A DNA stretch of 20,298 nucleotides from positions 1 through 20,298 of the forward strand of contig DIWN01000006.1 in assembly GCA_002423495.1 (NCBI GenBank). Reading direction: 5' to 3'. The notes under the pieces were generated by a model. That model was given only the letters and a program-made list of their open reading frames with translations. It was not told where the DNA came from and did not search any database. Made by a program: the position numbers and the translations under genes. Origin of the DNA: Anaerolineaceae bacterium UBA6105 (GTDB lineage Bacteria > Chloroflexota > Anaerolineae > Anaerolineales > Anaerolineaceae). Shown here piece by piece: positions 1 through 7,326 of this stretch. Numbering within the stretch: the first letter of the stretch is position 1; the number at the start of each line of letters is the position of its first letter.

Positions 1-1754
1 AGCTGTTGGGTGGAATTGATATTGAATTCCTCGCCTGCCTGCTTGTAAATTTTCTGTTCAAGCTGGTGGATCTCCTGCTCAAGTTCGCGCGAGAACTGGT
101 CAAAGAGCGCCAGGTCCAGGAGGATGCCAGCCTCTTCCATGTCGGCCAGGATGGGGATCAGCTTGACCTCAATGTCCCGGTTGAGTTCTTCCACGCCGTG
201 GTCCTGCAGGTCTGCCTCCAAGAGCGGGGCGAGCCGCAGGGTCATGACGGCATCAGCAGCGGCATAGGGGGCTGCCTCGGCAATCGGCACTTCTGCCATG
301 GTGATTTGGCTCTTGCCTTTGCCGATGAGGCTCTCGATCTGGGTCATTTCCACTCCCAGGCGCACCCAGGCTAAGGCTTTCAGCCCCAAATGGCGCGAGT
401 TGGGTGTGATCAGCCACTCCGCCAGCATGGTATCGAAGGTGATCGGGCTGACCTCTATCCCCACCTGGCGCAGAACCAAAAGGTCGTACTTGGCATTGTG
501 ACCCACTTTGGCAATTTTTGGGTCCGTCAGAAGTGATTTCAGGGCTGTGACCGCCTCTTCCAGGGACAGCTGTTGTCCTTTTTCATGCCCAAGCGGGATG
601 TAATAGCCTTTTTCCGGGCTGCCAGCCAGCGAAATGCCCACCAGTTGGTCCTGCAGCGGGTCGATCCCGGTGGTTTCAGTGTCGAAGGCGATCATGCTGG
701 CTTTTTTGAGCTCGCTTACGCAGGCTTTCAGCTTCTCAGGGCTGTTTACGATGACGGTCTCAAATTCCGTATCAAGTTGCTCTGTTGGTTCAGTTTCTGT
801 CGGATCTGGTTCACTTTCACTGCCGAAGAGATTGCCCTGTTCTGCCTGAGGGTTCAGCGAAGGTTTGAGACGCTGATTGAGCTTCTTCAGGCGCTGAGTG
901 AGCGTGCGGAACTCAAGCTCGTGGAACAGCTTTTCCACGGCAAGGGGGTCAAAGCGGCTTGGCTTGGCCTGGTCGAGGTCGAGTGTGACCGGCAGGTCGG
1001 TGCGGATGCGTGCCAGGTCCTGGCTGAGGTAGGCGGATTCCTTGCCAGCACTCAGGTCTCTACCAGCTTTGCCGGTGATCTCCTCCAGGTGATCGTAGAT
1101 ATTGTCCAGATTTCCATAGGCACTGAGCAACTTCACGGCAGTTTTCTCGCCTACACCCCGCACGCCAGGGATGTTATCCGAGGGGTCGCCACGCAGCGCC
1201 TTGTAGTCCACCACCTGTTCCGGCAAAACGCCCAGCCTGGCTTCAACATCTTCCGCGAAGTAATCCTCATTCTGGCTGCTTTTGCTGCTCGGCAGCGAAA
1301 CTACGATGCGGTTATTCACCAGTTGCAGCAAGTCGCGGTCGCCGGTGACAATCTTGACCCCTAAACCTTCTTTTGTGCTTGCCCAGGTGGCGAGACTGCC
1401 GATGACGTCATCTGCCTCGTAGTTATCCACCTCGATGCGCGGGATGTTGAAACTGTCCACCATTTCGCGGATGCGTTCGATTTGCCCGCGCAGGTCATCC
1501 GGCATTTTGGCGCGGGTGCCTTTGTATTCAGGGTACATCTCATGCCGGAAGGTTTTCCCGGTATCGAAAGAAACAGCAAGGTAATCAGGCTCCTCTTGCT
1601 CGAGCAGTTTCAACAGCATGCTGGCAAAGCCATAAACGCCGGCGGTAGGCTCACCGGAGCTGGTGGCCCAGCGGGTGGAACCCCCGGAAGTCAGGGCAAA
1701 GTAAGCACGGTATGCGATGGCGTGACCGTCGAGCAGGTAGAGAATTTTGGGCAT
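1..1754 (-). CDS. polA: DNA polymerase I, N-terminal two thirds (runs off the left edge)
   Basis: The reverse strand is open from the ATG at 1754 to the window edge (584 codons, no stop). It encodes the 5' nuclease and proofreading domains of DNA polymerase I, used in repair and Okazaki-fragment maturation. The 5' nuclease (about residues 1-290) starts LYLLDGHAIAYRAYF and includes YEADDVIG, VTGDRDLLQLV and GDPSDNIPGVRGVGEKTA. The 3'-5' exonuclease follows: FDTETTG (Exo I, D358 and E360), HNAKYDL (Exo II, D424) and YAAADAV (Exo III, D501). All metal-binding acidic residues are present, so proofreading is predicted to be active, unlike in Taq polymerase. The polymerase domain has just begun (NINSTQQL) when the window ends. 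The ATG is preceded by AGAGG. It lies 10 nt after the stop of the upstream hypothetical gene, so the two are probably co-transcribed. Confidence 0.96.
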   Translation of the reverse strand, partial: MPKILYLLDGHAIAYRAYFALTSGGSTRWATSSGEPTAGVYGFASMLLKLLEQEEPDYLAVSFDTGKTFRHEMYPEYKGTRAKMPDDLRGQIERIREMVDSFNIPRIEVDNYEADDVIGSLATWASTKEGLGVKIVTGDRDLLQLVNNRIVVSLPSSKSSQNEDYFAEDVEARLGVLPEQVVDYKALRGDPSDNIPGVRGVGEKTAVKLLSAYGNLDNIYDHLEEITGKAGRDLSAGKESAYLSQDLARIRTDLPVTLDLDQAKPSRFDPLAVEKLFHELEFRTLTQRLKKLNQRLKPSLNPQAEQGNLFGSESEPDPTETEPTEQLDTEFETVIVNSPEKLKACVSELKKASMIAFDTETTGIDPLQDQLVGISLAGSPEKGYYIPLGHEKGQQLSLEEAVTALKSLLTDPKIAKVGHNAKYDLLVLRQVGIEVSPITFDTMLAEWLITPNSRHLGLKALAWVRLGVEMTQIESLIGKGKSQITMAEVPIAEAAPYAAADAVMTLRLAPLLEADLQDHGVEELNRDIEVKLIPILADMEEAGILLDLALFDQFSRELEQEIHQLEQKIYKQAGEEFNINSTQQ

Positions 1755-1764
1755 GAGAACCTCT

Positions 1765-2298
1765 TTAGAAAATTTGGAACCAATAAGGCCAGTAGAGCGC
1801 TTGCGTGGCGGACTGGGCTGAAGTTGGAGTGGTTTGTGTTTCGCTTACGCGCACAGGCTGGGTGTGGCTTTCGGCATCGTGGGCGTATTTTGAACTGGCA
1901 GCAGCCTGGATGAATTCCGCCAGCACCGCTTCCTCATGGCTGCTGAGACCGCCGGCTTTTGGCACGCTCAGGGCTTTGAGTTCTTCCATAGCCCTGGCAG
2001 CCTGGCTGCGCAGCGAGGAGAGGCGAATTGAAGCGGGGAAGATCAGGCAAACCTGTTTTTTGTCCGGCAGGAAGTCGCTGTAGATCAGGCAGGGCTGTTC
2101 GTTCACCCTGCGCGCGTTAATCTTTTGGGGTGTGGCGGATGGCGGAAAACCCTCCAGTGAAGCCGGCAGAAGCGAGCCGCTCGAAGCCTCAAGCTGGCTG
2201 CCCTCAAAGACCATCACGCCGAGCACCCCTTCAGGGTAGCTGGGTCGGTACTTGTTCAGTACGGTCTGATAGTTCGTCTGCTGCTGAGGAGTGGTCAT
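1765..2298 (-). CDS. hypothetical protein upstream of polA
   Basis: This encodes a 177-residue soluble protein that I do not recognise. The frame is open back to a TTG at 2349, but that codon lies in the predicted -35 box. The ATG at 2298 sits behind AAAGGCGG and just downstream of the predicted transcription start, so I chose it. The first 110 residues look folded, alternating beta-like stretches (VLGVMVFEG, QPCLIYSDFL, KQVCLIFPASI) with a helix (SLRSQAARAMEELKAL). The last 40 or so are Ser/Thr/Gln-rich and probably disordered, ending in the aromatic tail YWPYWFQIF. No signal peptide or membrane segment is seen. The stop is 10 nt before polA, which suggests a two-gene operon. That arrangement does not reveal a function. 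The coding call is good; the role is unknown. Confidence 0.75.
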   Translation of the reverse strand: MTTPQQQTNYQTVLNKYRPSYPEGVLGVMVFEGSQLEASSGSLLPASLEGFPPSATPQKINARRVNEQPCLIYSDFLPDKKQVCLIFPASIRLSSLRSQAARAMEELKALSVPKAGGLSSHEEAVLAEFIQAAASSKYAHDAESHTQPVRVSETQTTPTSAQSATQALYWPYWFQIF

Positions 2299-2320
2299 GA
2301 ACCGCCTTTCACCTCGCTTA

Positions 2321-2349
2321 AGTGTAGCATCCGAAGCCTCTGCAGGCAA
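2321..2349 (-). promoter_or_regulatory. promoter for the hypothetical-polA operon
   Basis: On the minus strand TTGCCT (2349-2344) and TACACT (2326-2321) are separated by exactly 17 nt. Each matches the sigma-70-type consensus at 4 of 6 positions. Transcription would start near 2314, leaving a leader of about 16 nt before the ATG at 2298. This supports the shorter start of that gene. Confidence 0.5.
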
Positions 2350-2397
2350 GCTTTATTAGGGGTTGAAGGATGTTAAAAACCCGGAGTTTGACAATAT

Positions 2398-2428
2398 TTG
2401 GCGCTCTGCCAATTTACGGTGTTATCAT
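2398..2428 (+). promoter_or_regulatory. promoter for tldD-tldE (extended -10)
   Basis: TATCAT at 2423-2428 matches the -10 consensus at 5 of 6 positions and is preceded by TGT, an extended -10 motif. TTGGCG at 2398-2403, 19 nt upstream, can serve as a weak -35. A start near 2435 gives a leader of about 22 nt that includes the AGGAGG ribosome-binding site at 2445-2450. A better-looking TTGACA at 2388 is 29 nt from this -10 box, which is too far. Confidence 0.45.
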
Positions 2429-2456
2429 TCTTGCACAGTTAAACAGGAGGTAGTGA

Positions 2457-3854
2457 ATGCTTCAGGATTTTCTTCAAGCTTATGTTAAGAAATATGGTTT
2501 TTCGGGATATACCGAACTTCGTGCCCAGCAGAACCGCAACCGGGCGGTGATGATGCTTAATGGCAGCCTGACCGCCAACAACAGCGGCACCAGCCGGGGT
2601 CTTTCAGCGCGGGTGGTGAAGGGCGGCGCCTATGGCTTTGCTTCAGGCACAGGCTATAGCGATGATCTGGAAGCGATCTCGCGCGTGGTCCAAACCGCCA
2701 CGAGCAACGCTGCTTTTCTGGACAGCCGCGTCCAGCGGGGCAAGCCCGACTTCCCCGCAAACGCGCCTTTCGTCCGCAAGGATGGGTTGGAACACGACGT
2801 GCCCGTGGAGCAGAGTTATCTGCTGGGCATCGTGGACGAACTCGACAGTTACATCGCTGAGCGTTTCCCACGGCTGCTCAGCCGGCGGATCTTCGCCCGC
2901 GTGCTCGACATGGAAAAATTGCTCTACACCAGCGATGGGGTCATCTCGCACTCGTATGTGCCGCGATCAAACGTTTACGTTTTCATGACCACCCAGGATA
3001 AAGACGGTCAACCAGTGGAACTTTATGATGTTATGGGAGGTTATGGCAACTTCATCAACACATTCCCCAACGCCGAGGATCTCTTTGGGAAGCTCGAAAA
3101 ACAATACGAGCGGCTGATCCTGAAGGCTGAGGGCGTTTATGCCAAACCAGGCATCCAAACCGTCATCCTCGATTCGGACCTGGCGGGCATCCTGGCGCAC
3201 GAGGCTGTCGGACATACCGTGGAGGCGGATTTCGTGGAAACCGGCTCGGTGGGCGGTCCGATGTTCGGCAAGCAGGTTGCCAGCGAAAAGGTCAGCCTGG
3301 TGGACATTGCCCATACTGCTTTCGGCAAGCTGGCACCCGTGCCGGTGTTTGTGGATGACGAAGGCACGCTGGCTCAGGACCAGATGCTGATCGAAAACGG
3401 CATCCTCACAGGCTACATGCACAACAAAGAATCAGCCCTGAAATATGGGCACACGCCTAATGGCAACGCCCGAGCTTATGATTTCTCGGACGAACCCCTG
3501 ATTCGCATGCGCAACACCTGCATTCTGCCAGGCACGGATAAGCTGGAAGACATGATTGCTTCAGTTGAAGACGGCTATTACTTCACTGACATGAACAATG
3601 GCCAGGCGGACTCAACCGGCGAATTCATGTTTGGCGTGCCAATGGGCTTTGAGATCAAAAACGGCAAACTTGGGAAGGCGGTCAAGGACACCACCGTTTC
3701 AGGTGTGGCGTTCGAGGTGCTCAAAACTGCCGACATGGTCAGCGACACCGTCACCTGGACTAACTCGGGCATGTGCGGCAAAAAGCAGATGATCCCGGTT
3801 GGCATGGGCGGACCGGCAATCAAGGTACAGATCAATGTGGGAGGTCGGTCATGA
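2457..3854 (+). CDS. tldD: TldD family metalloprotease subunit
   Basis: This 465-residue protein is the catalytic subunit of the TldD/TldE protease, a zinc peptidase that degrades unfolded or leader peptides in the cytoplasm. In E. coli it matures microcin B17 and cleaves CcdA antitoxin. The diagnostic HExxxH motif is present as LAHEAVGHTVEADF, with H248, E249 and H253 as expected metal ligands. The distal cysteine ligand is also kept, in GMCGKKQ (C440) near the C-terminus. Length is close to the usual 450-480 residues. A strong AGGAGG lies 6 nt before the ATG. The stop overlaps the tldE start as ATGA, implying translational coupling and fixed stoichiometry. All expected catalytic residues are intact. 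The physiological substrate cannot be read from the sequence. Confidence 0.95.
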   Translation: MLQDFLQAYVKKYGFSGYTELRAQQNRNRAVMMLNGSLTANNSGTSRGLSARVVKGGAYGFASGTGYSDDLEAISRVVQTATSNAAFLDSRVQRGKPDFPANAPFVRKDGLEHDVPVEQSYLLGIVDELDSYIAERFPRLLSRRIFARVLDMEKLLYTSDGVISHSYVPRSNVYVFMTTQDKDGQPVELYDVMGGYGNFINTFPNAEDLFGKLEKQYERLILKAEGVYAKPGIQTVILDSDLAGILAHEAVGHTVEADFVETGSVGGPMFGKQVASEKVSLVDIAHTAFGKLAPVPVFVDDEGTLAQDQMLIENGILTGYMHNKESALKYGHTPNGNARAYDFSDEPLIRMRNTCILPGTDKLEDMIASVEDGYYFTDMNNGQADSTGEFMFGVPMGFEIKNGKLGKAVKDTTVSGVAFEVLKTADMVSDTVTWTNSGMCGKKQMIPVGMGGPAIKVQINVGGRS

Positions 3855-5173
3855 AGCAGACATTTGAAGTAAAGGATAAAGCTCTGCTCGAGGCAGTGGA
3901 GTTGATCCTGGCTGAGATCAAGGCGATTGGCGCGGATGAGGGCGAAACCTGGGTAAGCCGCAACGCGCTGACCGAGGTCTATTATGAACTCGCAAAAGTC
4001 AGCATGGTACGCACGGTTTTCTCGGATAAGGTCAGCATCAAACTGCTGAAGGATAAACGCAAAGGCAGCACCACCCTCAACAGCTTCGCTCCGAATGATA
4101 TTCGCCTGGCAGTGCAGGAAGCCTGGCAGGCGGCGCAGTCGGCTGCCCCGGATGAGGCGGAAGGGATCGCCGAGCTTGAAGAGAACCTGAGTTTCTCCGC
4201 TGGTGAAGAAAAGCCCGACCTGGATGCCATGTATGGGCAGTTGGAGCAGATGCTGAAGGACATCAGGCAGGACTTCCCGAAGATCAGCTTTGATTCGATC
4301 GGGATTGAGCACAACTTTGGCGAGAAACTCTACGCCAACACCAACGGTGTCAGGCTTTCAGACCAGAGGGGTGTCCATCAACTGAGTAATATGTTTATAG
4401 CTAAGGAGGAGGGTAAAAGCTCTTCGTTCAATTACTTCGCCACGGTCTACGAAAACCCGTCTGATCGGGTTTGCGAAGAGAGCCGGGTGAGGCGATTGTT
4501 GGATGAAACTCAGCAGCAGATTGTGACAGAACAATTCGCGGGCAGTTTTGAGGGCGACGTGGTCATCACTCCGGGCTGCCTGGAAAATATCCTCTATTTC
4601 GTGGCGGATACCTACCTTGAGGATGGAGCTTTGATCTCCGGAACCAGCCCCTGGAAAGACAAAATCGGCCAGCAGGTGGCCAGCCCACTGATCACTTTTG
4701 AACTGGTCGCGGAGCATCCCGATTTGCCTGGCACAAGTGTGCTGAGCGGTGATGGCTACGTGGCTGAGAATATGCCCCTGATCGAAAAGGGTGTGCTCAA
4801 AAACTTCAGCCTCAGCCGTTATGGTGCCGCCAGAACGGGCTTGCCGCGTTCCAAAAACAGCGGAGGTACCTACGTGCTCGGCAATGGCGACACAGCGCTT
4901 GAGGAACTCATCTCCGGGGTGGAGAAGGGCATCCTGATGGGGAGATTCTCAGGCGGACAACCTGGGCCTTCCGGCGATCTGAGTGGTGTGGCGAAAAACA
5001 GTTTCCTGGTCGAGAACGGACGGATCACCAAGCCTCTGAGCGAGGTCATGATCTCCGGCAACCTGGCGGACATGCTGCAAAACACCGTCGCGGTCAGCCA
5101 GGAGCGCGAGAGCTCAGGCTATTGGCTCTTACCCTGGATCAGGGTAAAGGGCGTAACGATTTCGGGCAAGTAA
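3851..5173 (+). CDS. tldE: TldE/PmbA family protease partner subunit
   Basis: This 440-residue protein is the PmbA/TldE paralogue, which pairs with TldD as a heterodimer. It lacks the HExxxH motif, as is normal for TldE, and is thought to shape the substrate channel. Family features include a domain with ISFDSIGIEHNFGEKLYANTNG near residues 155-175, a middle LIEKGVLKNFSLSRYGAAR segment, and a C-terminal part with GDLSGVAKNSFLVENGRI and SGNLADML. The frame is open upstream to 3773 inside tldD. I chose the ATG at 3851 because it overlaps the tldD stop (ATGA) and has GGGAGG just upstream. A terminator-like hairpin follows 34 nt after the stop, so this is probably a two-gene operon. Confidence 0.93.
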   Translation: MKQTFEVKDKALLEAVELILAEIKAIGADEGETWVSRNALTEVYYELAKVSMVRTVFSDKVSIKLLKDKRKGSTTLNSFAPNDIRLAVQEAWQAAQSAAPDEAEGIAELEENLSFSAGEEKPDLDAMYGQLEQMLKDIRQDFPKISFDSIGIEHNFGEKLYANTNGVRLSDQRGVHQLSNMFIAKEEGKSSSFNYFATVYENPSDRVCEESRVRRLLDETQQQIVTEQFAGSFEGDVVITPGCLENILYFVADTYLEDGALISGTSPWKDKIGQQVASPLITFELVAEHPDLPGTSVLSGDGYVAENMPLIEKGVLKNFSLSRYGAARTGLPRSKNSGGTYVLGNGDTALEELISGVEKGILMGRFSGGQPGPSGDLSGVAKNSFLVENGRITKPLSEVMISGNLADMLQNTVAVSQERESSGYWLLPWIRVKGVTISGK

Positions 5174-5206
5174 TTACAGGTTGGGAGTCCAAGCAATTGG
5201 TACAAC

Positions 5207-5244
5207 GCGGGGTCCAGTCGGGCCCCGCTTGGCTTAATTGTTTT
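5207..5244 (+). terminator. terminator-like hairpin after tldE
   Basis: GCGGGGTCC (5207-5215) and GGGCCCCGC (5220-5228) form a 9-bp, very GC-rich stem with one G-T pair and a 4-nt AGTC loop. The T-run is delayed (TTTT at 5241-5244), so this is a plausible but not textbook intrinsic terminator. Confidence 0.5.
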
Positions 5245-5321
5245 CGTAGGGAAGTGGCCTTGCCCTGGTAGCGAAGCGGAGAGGGTGACCCCTTGCGCAA
5301 ACACAACCAAACGAGACCATA

Positions 5322-5420
5322 CAAGACTGTTCCCAAAGACAATCATTCCCCACAAACAAAGCGGAACGGCGCAAGACCGTTCCCTACTACATTCATTCGC
5401 CACGCCACAACGGATTGGCG
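5322..5420. repeat. degenerate 50-bp tandem repeat in the tldE-sagB spacer
   Basis: Unit 1 (5322-5371) and unit 2 (5372-5420) both begin CAAGACYGTTCCC. They match at 24 of their first 30 positions and end in GCG. The 20 nt before unit 1 resemble the tail of another copy. GGAACGG (5363-5369) and CCGTTCC (5377-5383) make a perfect 7-bp hairpin across the junction. The 329-nt spacer between 5174 and 5502 otherwise holds the hairpin after tldE and the promoter of the next gene. I see no convincing gene in it. Confidence 0.6.
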
Positions 5421-5463
5421 CAAGGAAACCCACCTTTGTTAAGGACTTTTTTCCCAATCCGTC

Positions 5464-5496
5464 TATAATGCATCCAAACTTGCTACTAAAAAAGGA
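5464..5496 (+). promoter_or_regulatory. -10 box and ribosome-binding site of the SagB-like gene
   Basis: A perfect TATAAT stands at 5464-5469, without a clear -35 at standard spacing (TTAAGG at 5439 is the nearest weak candidate). AAAGGA at 5491-5496 lies 6 nt before the ATG at 5503, fixing that start. Confidence 0.4.
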
Positions 5497-5502
5497 TATG
5501 CT

Positions 5503-6330
5503 ATGCTAAATCCGGAAATCCGAAAGAAATTGATCGCTGATGGTCGGAATTTCATGAAAAGCTTCTCCACCAGCCCTTATGATGACTTTATATCAGACCA
5601 ACAGCTGAAGTTGCCCCAACCTCCGCTGGTAAAGGCGCCCATAACCAGGCAAGTCATGCCGCTCCCCAGGAATTTTGAGGACCTCGACCTGCAGCAGGAT
5701 TTCATCGCAATGCTGACCGAGCGCAAAAGCTCGCGGGTCTACACCCAACAGCCCATCAGCCTGCTGCAGCTTTCCTTCATACTTTGGGCCAGCCAGGGGA
5801 TCAAAGACATCCGTGGTAGATCTTATGCCACTTTGCGCACGGTTCCTTCAGGCGGCGCGCGCCACGGATTTGAGACCTACCTGCTTGTGCAGCACGTCGA
5901 GGGATTGCAGCCGGGAGCCTACCACTACCTCCCCGTGCAACACCAAATCGAATTTCTGCACAAAGTGGAGGAAATGCCTGCGGCGATTTCCCTCTCCCTT
6001 GAAGGGCAAAGCTGGGCTTCCAAAGCCAGCGCGGTCTTTTATTGGAGTTTTTTGCCCTACCGCTGTGAATGGCGCTACGGCATTTGGGCACACCGGGTGG
6101 CCTTAATCGATGCCGGGCATGTGGGTCAGAACCTCTACCTTGCCTGCGCCGCACTCGGCCTGGGCACCTGCGCCATCGCCGCCTTCGACCTGGCAGTTTG
6201 CGACTCCCTGTTTGGGTTGGACGGAGAGGAAGAGTTCACGGTTTATACTTCCCCTGTTGGCACAATATCCCCAGAGGATCAGAAGTCCGAAAAGGCTTTT
6301 TACCAGTTTGTGGAAGACGAGGGATTGTAG
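5503..6330 (+). CDS. SagB/ThcOx-type FMN-dependent dehydrogenase (nitroreductase fold)
   Basis: This is a 275-residue soluble flavoprotein of the nitroreductase superfamily, closest by eye to SagB/ThcOx dehydrogenases. Those use FMN to oxidise thiazoline and oxazoline rings to azoles in TOMM peptides, though many stand-alone homologues have no known substrate. Seen here are the N-terminal RKSSRVYTQQPISLLQLS (residues 74-91), the FMN-site signature RTVPSGGARHGFETYLLV (112-129) and the C-terminal VGQNLYLACAALGLGTCAI (207-225). No YcaO, SagC or ThiF-like cyclase partner and no precursor peptide occur in the window. The gene starts 260 nt after the tldDE terminator-like hairpin and seems to have its own promoter. 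Assignment to the subfamily is fairly confident; a RiPP role is speculative. A general nitroreductase is the alternative. Confidence 0.85.
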   Translation: MLNPEIRKKLIADGRNFMKSFSTSPYDDFISDQQLKLPQPPLVKAPITRQVMPLPRNFEDLDLQQDFIAMLTERKSSRVYTQQPISLLQLSFILWASQGIKDIRGRSYATLRTVPSGGARHGFETYLLVQHVEGLQPGAYHYLPVQHQIEFLHKVEEMPAAISLSLEGQSWASKASAVFYWSFLPYRCEWRYGIWAHRVALIDAGHVGQNLYLACAALGLGTCAIAAFDLAVCDSLFGLDGEEEFTVYTSPVGTISPEDQKSEKAFYQFVEDEGL

Positions 6331-6482
6331 GCTTCTGCTTGTACACCTGGGTCCTCCCATCCAGTGCCGGGTTTTGGTACGATATAGGGTAATGATGAGA
6401 GGTATTGCAAGCAGGTGGCGCGGACGCAATTCAGTTCCGCTCGATTAAAATTTGATCACCTAACAAATTGAAGAGGTTTTCA

Positions 6483-6971
6483 ATGATCAGACGCGACAAA
6501 ATCAACTATTATCTCGACCTTGCTGAAACGGTCAGCCAGCGCGGGACCTGCCTGCGTAAGCAATATGGCGCGGTGATTGTCAAGAATGACGAGGTCGTTT
6601 CGACAGGTTATGTCGGCGCGCCGCGGGGAAGAGCCAACTGTATAGATCTCGGCTACTGCATCCGCGAGAAGCTGAAAGTCCCGCGAGGGGAGCGCTATGA
6701 ACTCTGCCGCAGTGTACATGCCGAAGCCAACGCGATAATCAGTGCTTCGCGCGAACGGATGCTGAACAGCTCGATGTATCTTACGGGAATTGACCTGAAA
6801 GACAATGGTTATGTTAAGAATGCCAATCCTTGCTCGATGTGCAAACGCTTGATCATAAACGCGGGAATTGAGCAGGTTTTTATCCGTGACGATAAAGATC
6901 ATTACCGCCGCGTCGCCGTGCAGGAATGGATCGACAATGACGAATCACTGACTGGCGAATTTGGCTACTGA
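6483..6971 (+). CDS. deoxycytidylate (dCMP) deaminase family protein
   Basis: This 162-residue protein belongs to the zinc-dependent cytidine/deoxycytidylate deaminase fold. The zinc and proton-shuttle motif HAE is at residues 79-81 (SVHAEANAI), and the PCxxC motif at 116-120 (PCSMCKRLI) supplies two cysteine ligands. The stretch REKLKVPRGERYELCRS is typical of ComEB/dCMP-deaminase-like members, so the likely reaction is dCMP to dUMP, feeding dTMP synthesis. The frame is open to a TTG at 6468. The ATG at 6483 is preferred because GAAGAGG lies 6 nt upstream and the protein then begins MIRRDKINYY. A TAAAAT at 6446-6451 could be the -10 box. No thymidylate synthase or dUTPase gene is adjacent. 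Substrate preference cannot be fixed by eye. Confidence 0.88.
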   Translation: MIRRDKINYYLDLAETVSQRGTCLRKQYGAVIVKNDEVVSTGYVGAPRGRANCIDLGYCIREKLKVPRGERYELCRSVHAEANAIISASRERMLNSSMYLTGIDLKDNGYVKNANPCSMCKRLIINAGIEQVFIRDDKDHYRRVAVQEWIDNDESLTGEFGY

Positions 6972-6990
6972 TTTTGTGAGGATTTAGAAA

Positions 6991-7296
6991 GTGAAGTTAA
7001 GAAAAGTAATACGTGTTGTGCAAGGCGCGCCGGCTGTTGATGGCGCCGGAGTTCGCCTCACCCTACACCAGGAAATGCCGCAAGAGGCTGAGCGCTTGCT
7101 GGGGCTGCAGCTGTGGCTGAACCTGCCCGCTGCCGAAAAAATGACTGATCCTAAATATTTTGATATCCGACCTGAAGATGTCGGAGTTATTGAGGAAATG
7201 ATGCGCGCTCATCAAGGTATCACTTCGGTTGAGGAAGTGTTGTTACATGAGAAGAATGGTAGAAATGCAATATCCATGGCAATTTTTGGAAGATGA
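6991..7296 (+). pseudogene. pirin family remnant with a large internal in-frame deletion
   Basis: This is an intact 101-codon frame with a GTG start and GTGAGGA upstream, but the protein is a broken pirin. Residues 1-24 match the usual pirin N-terminus (VIRVVQGAPAVDGAGVRL). The sequence then jumps directly to LHQEMP and LGLQLWLNLPAAEKMTDPKY, which in full pirins follow the first cupin barrel. Full-length members are about 280-300 residues; roughly 80 central residues are missing at the join near residue 24-25. The lost part should carry the HPHRG iron ligands, while the second pair (H26 and E28) remains. Residues 60-101 do not look like pirin to me and may be a further rearrangement. A functional non-haem iron pirin is unlikely. 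A small repurposed protein cannot be excluded, because the frame is undamaged. Confidence 0.7.
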
Positions 7297-7326
7297 TCTC
7301 TGGTAAAAACTGATAAGGAAAATGCA

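Noticed and set aside
573..1364. 263-codon plus-strand open frame
   Set aside because: It is antisense to polA, whose frame is continuous and carries all expected motifs; the plus-strand translation resembles no protein family.
2388..2393. TTGACA as the -35 box of the tldD promoter
   Set aside because: It is 29 nt from the good -10 box at 2423, and nothing close to TATAAT lies at 17 nt spacing.
3578..4312. 244-codon minus-strand open frame across the tldD-tldE junction
   Set aside because: It lies antisense to two well-supported genes and shows no recognisable protein pattern.
5322..5420. CRISPR-like array
   Set aside because: The units abut without unique spacers, are only two to three in number, diverge strongly, and no cas genes are near.
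5285..5509. 74-codon open frame in the tldE-sagB spacer
   Set aside because: It lies within the degenerate tandem repeat, has low-quality protein sequence, and runs into the start of the next gene.
2457..6330. Complete TOMM/RiPP biosynthetic cluster
   Set aside because: No YcaO cyclodehydratase, SagC-like partner, transporter or precursor peptide is present in the window; only a weak association can be claimed.
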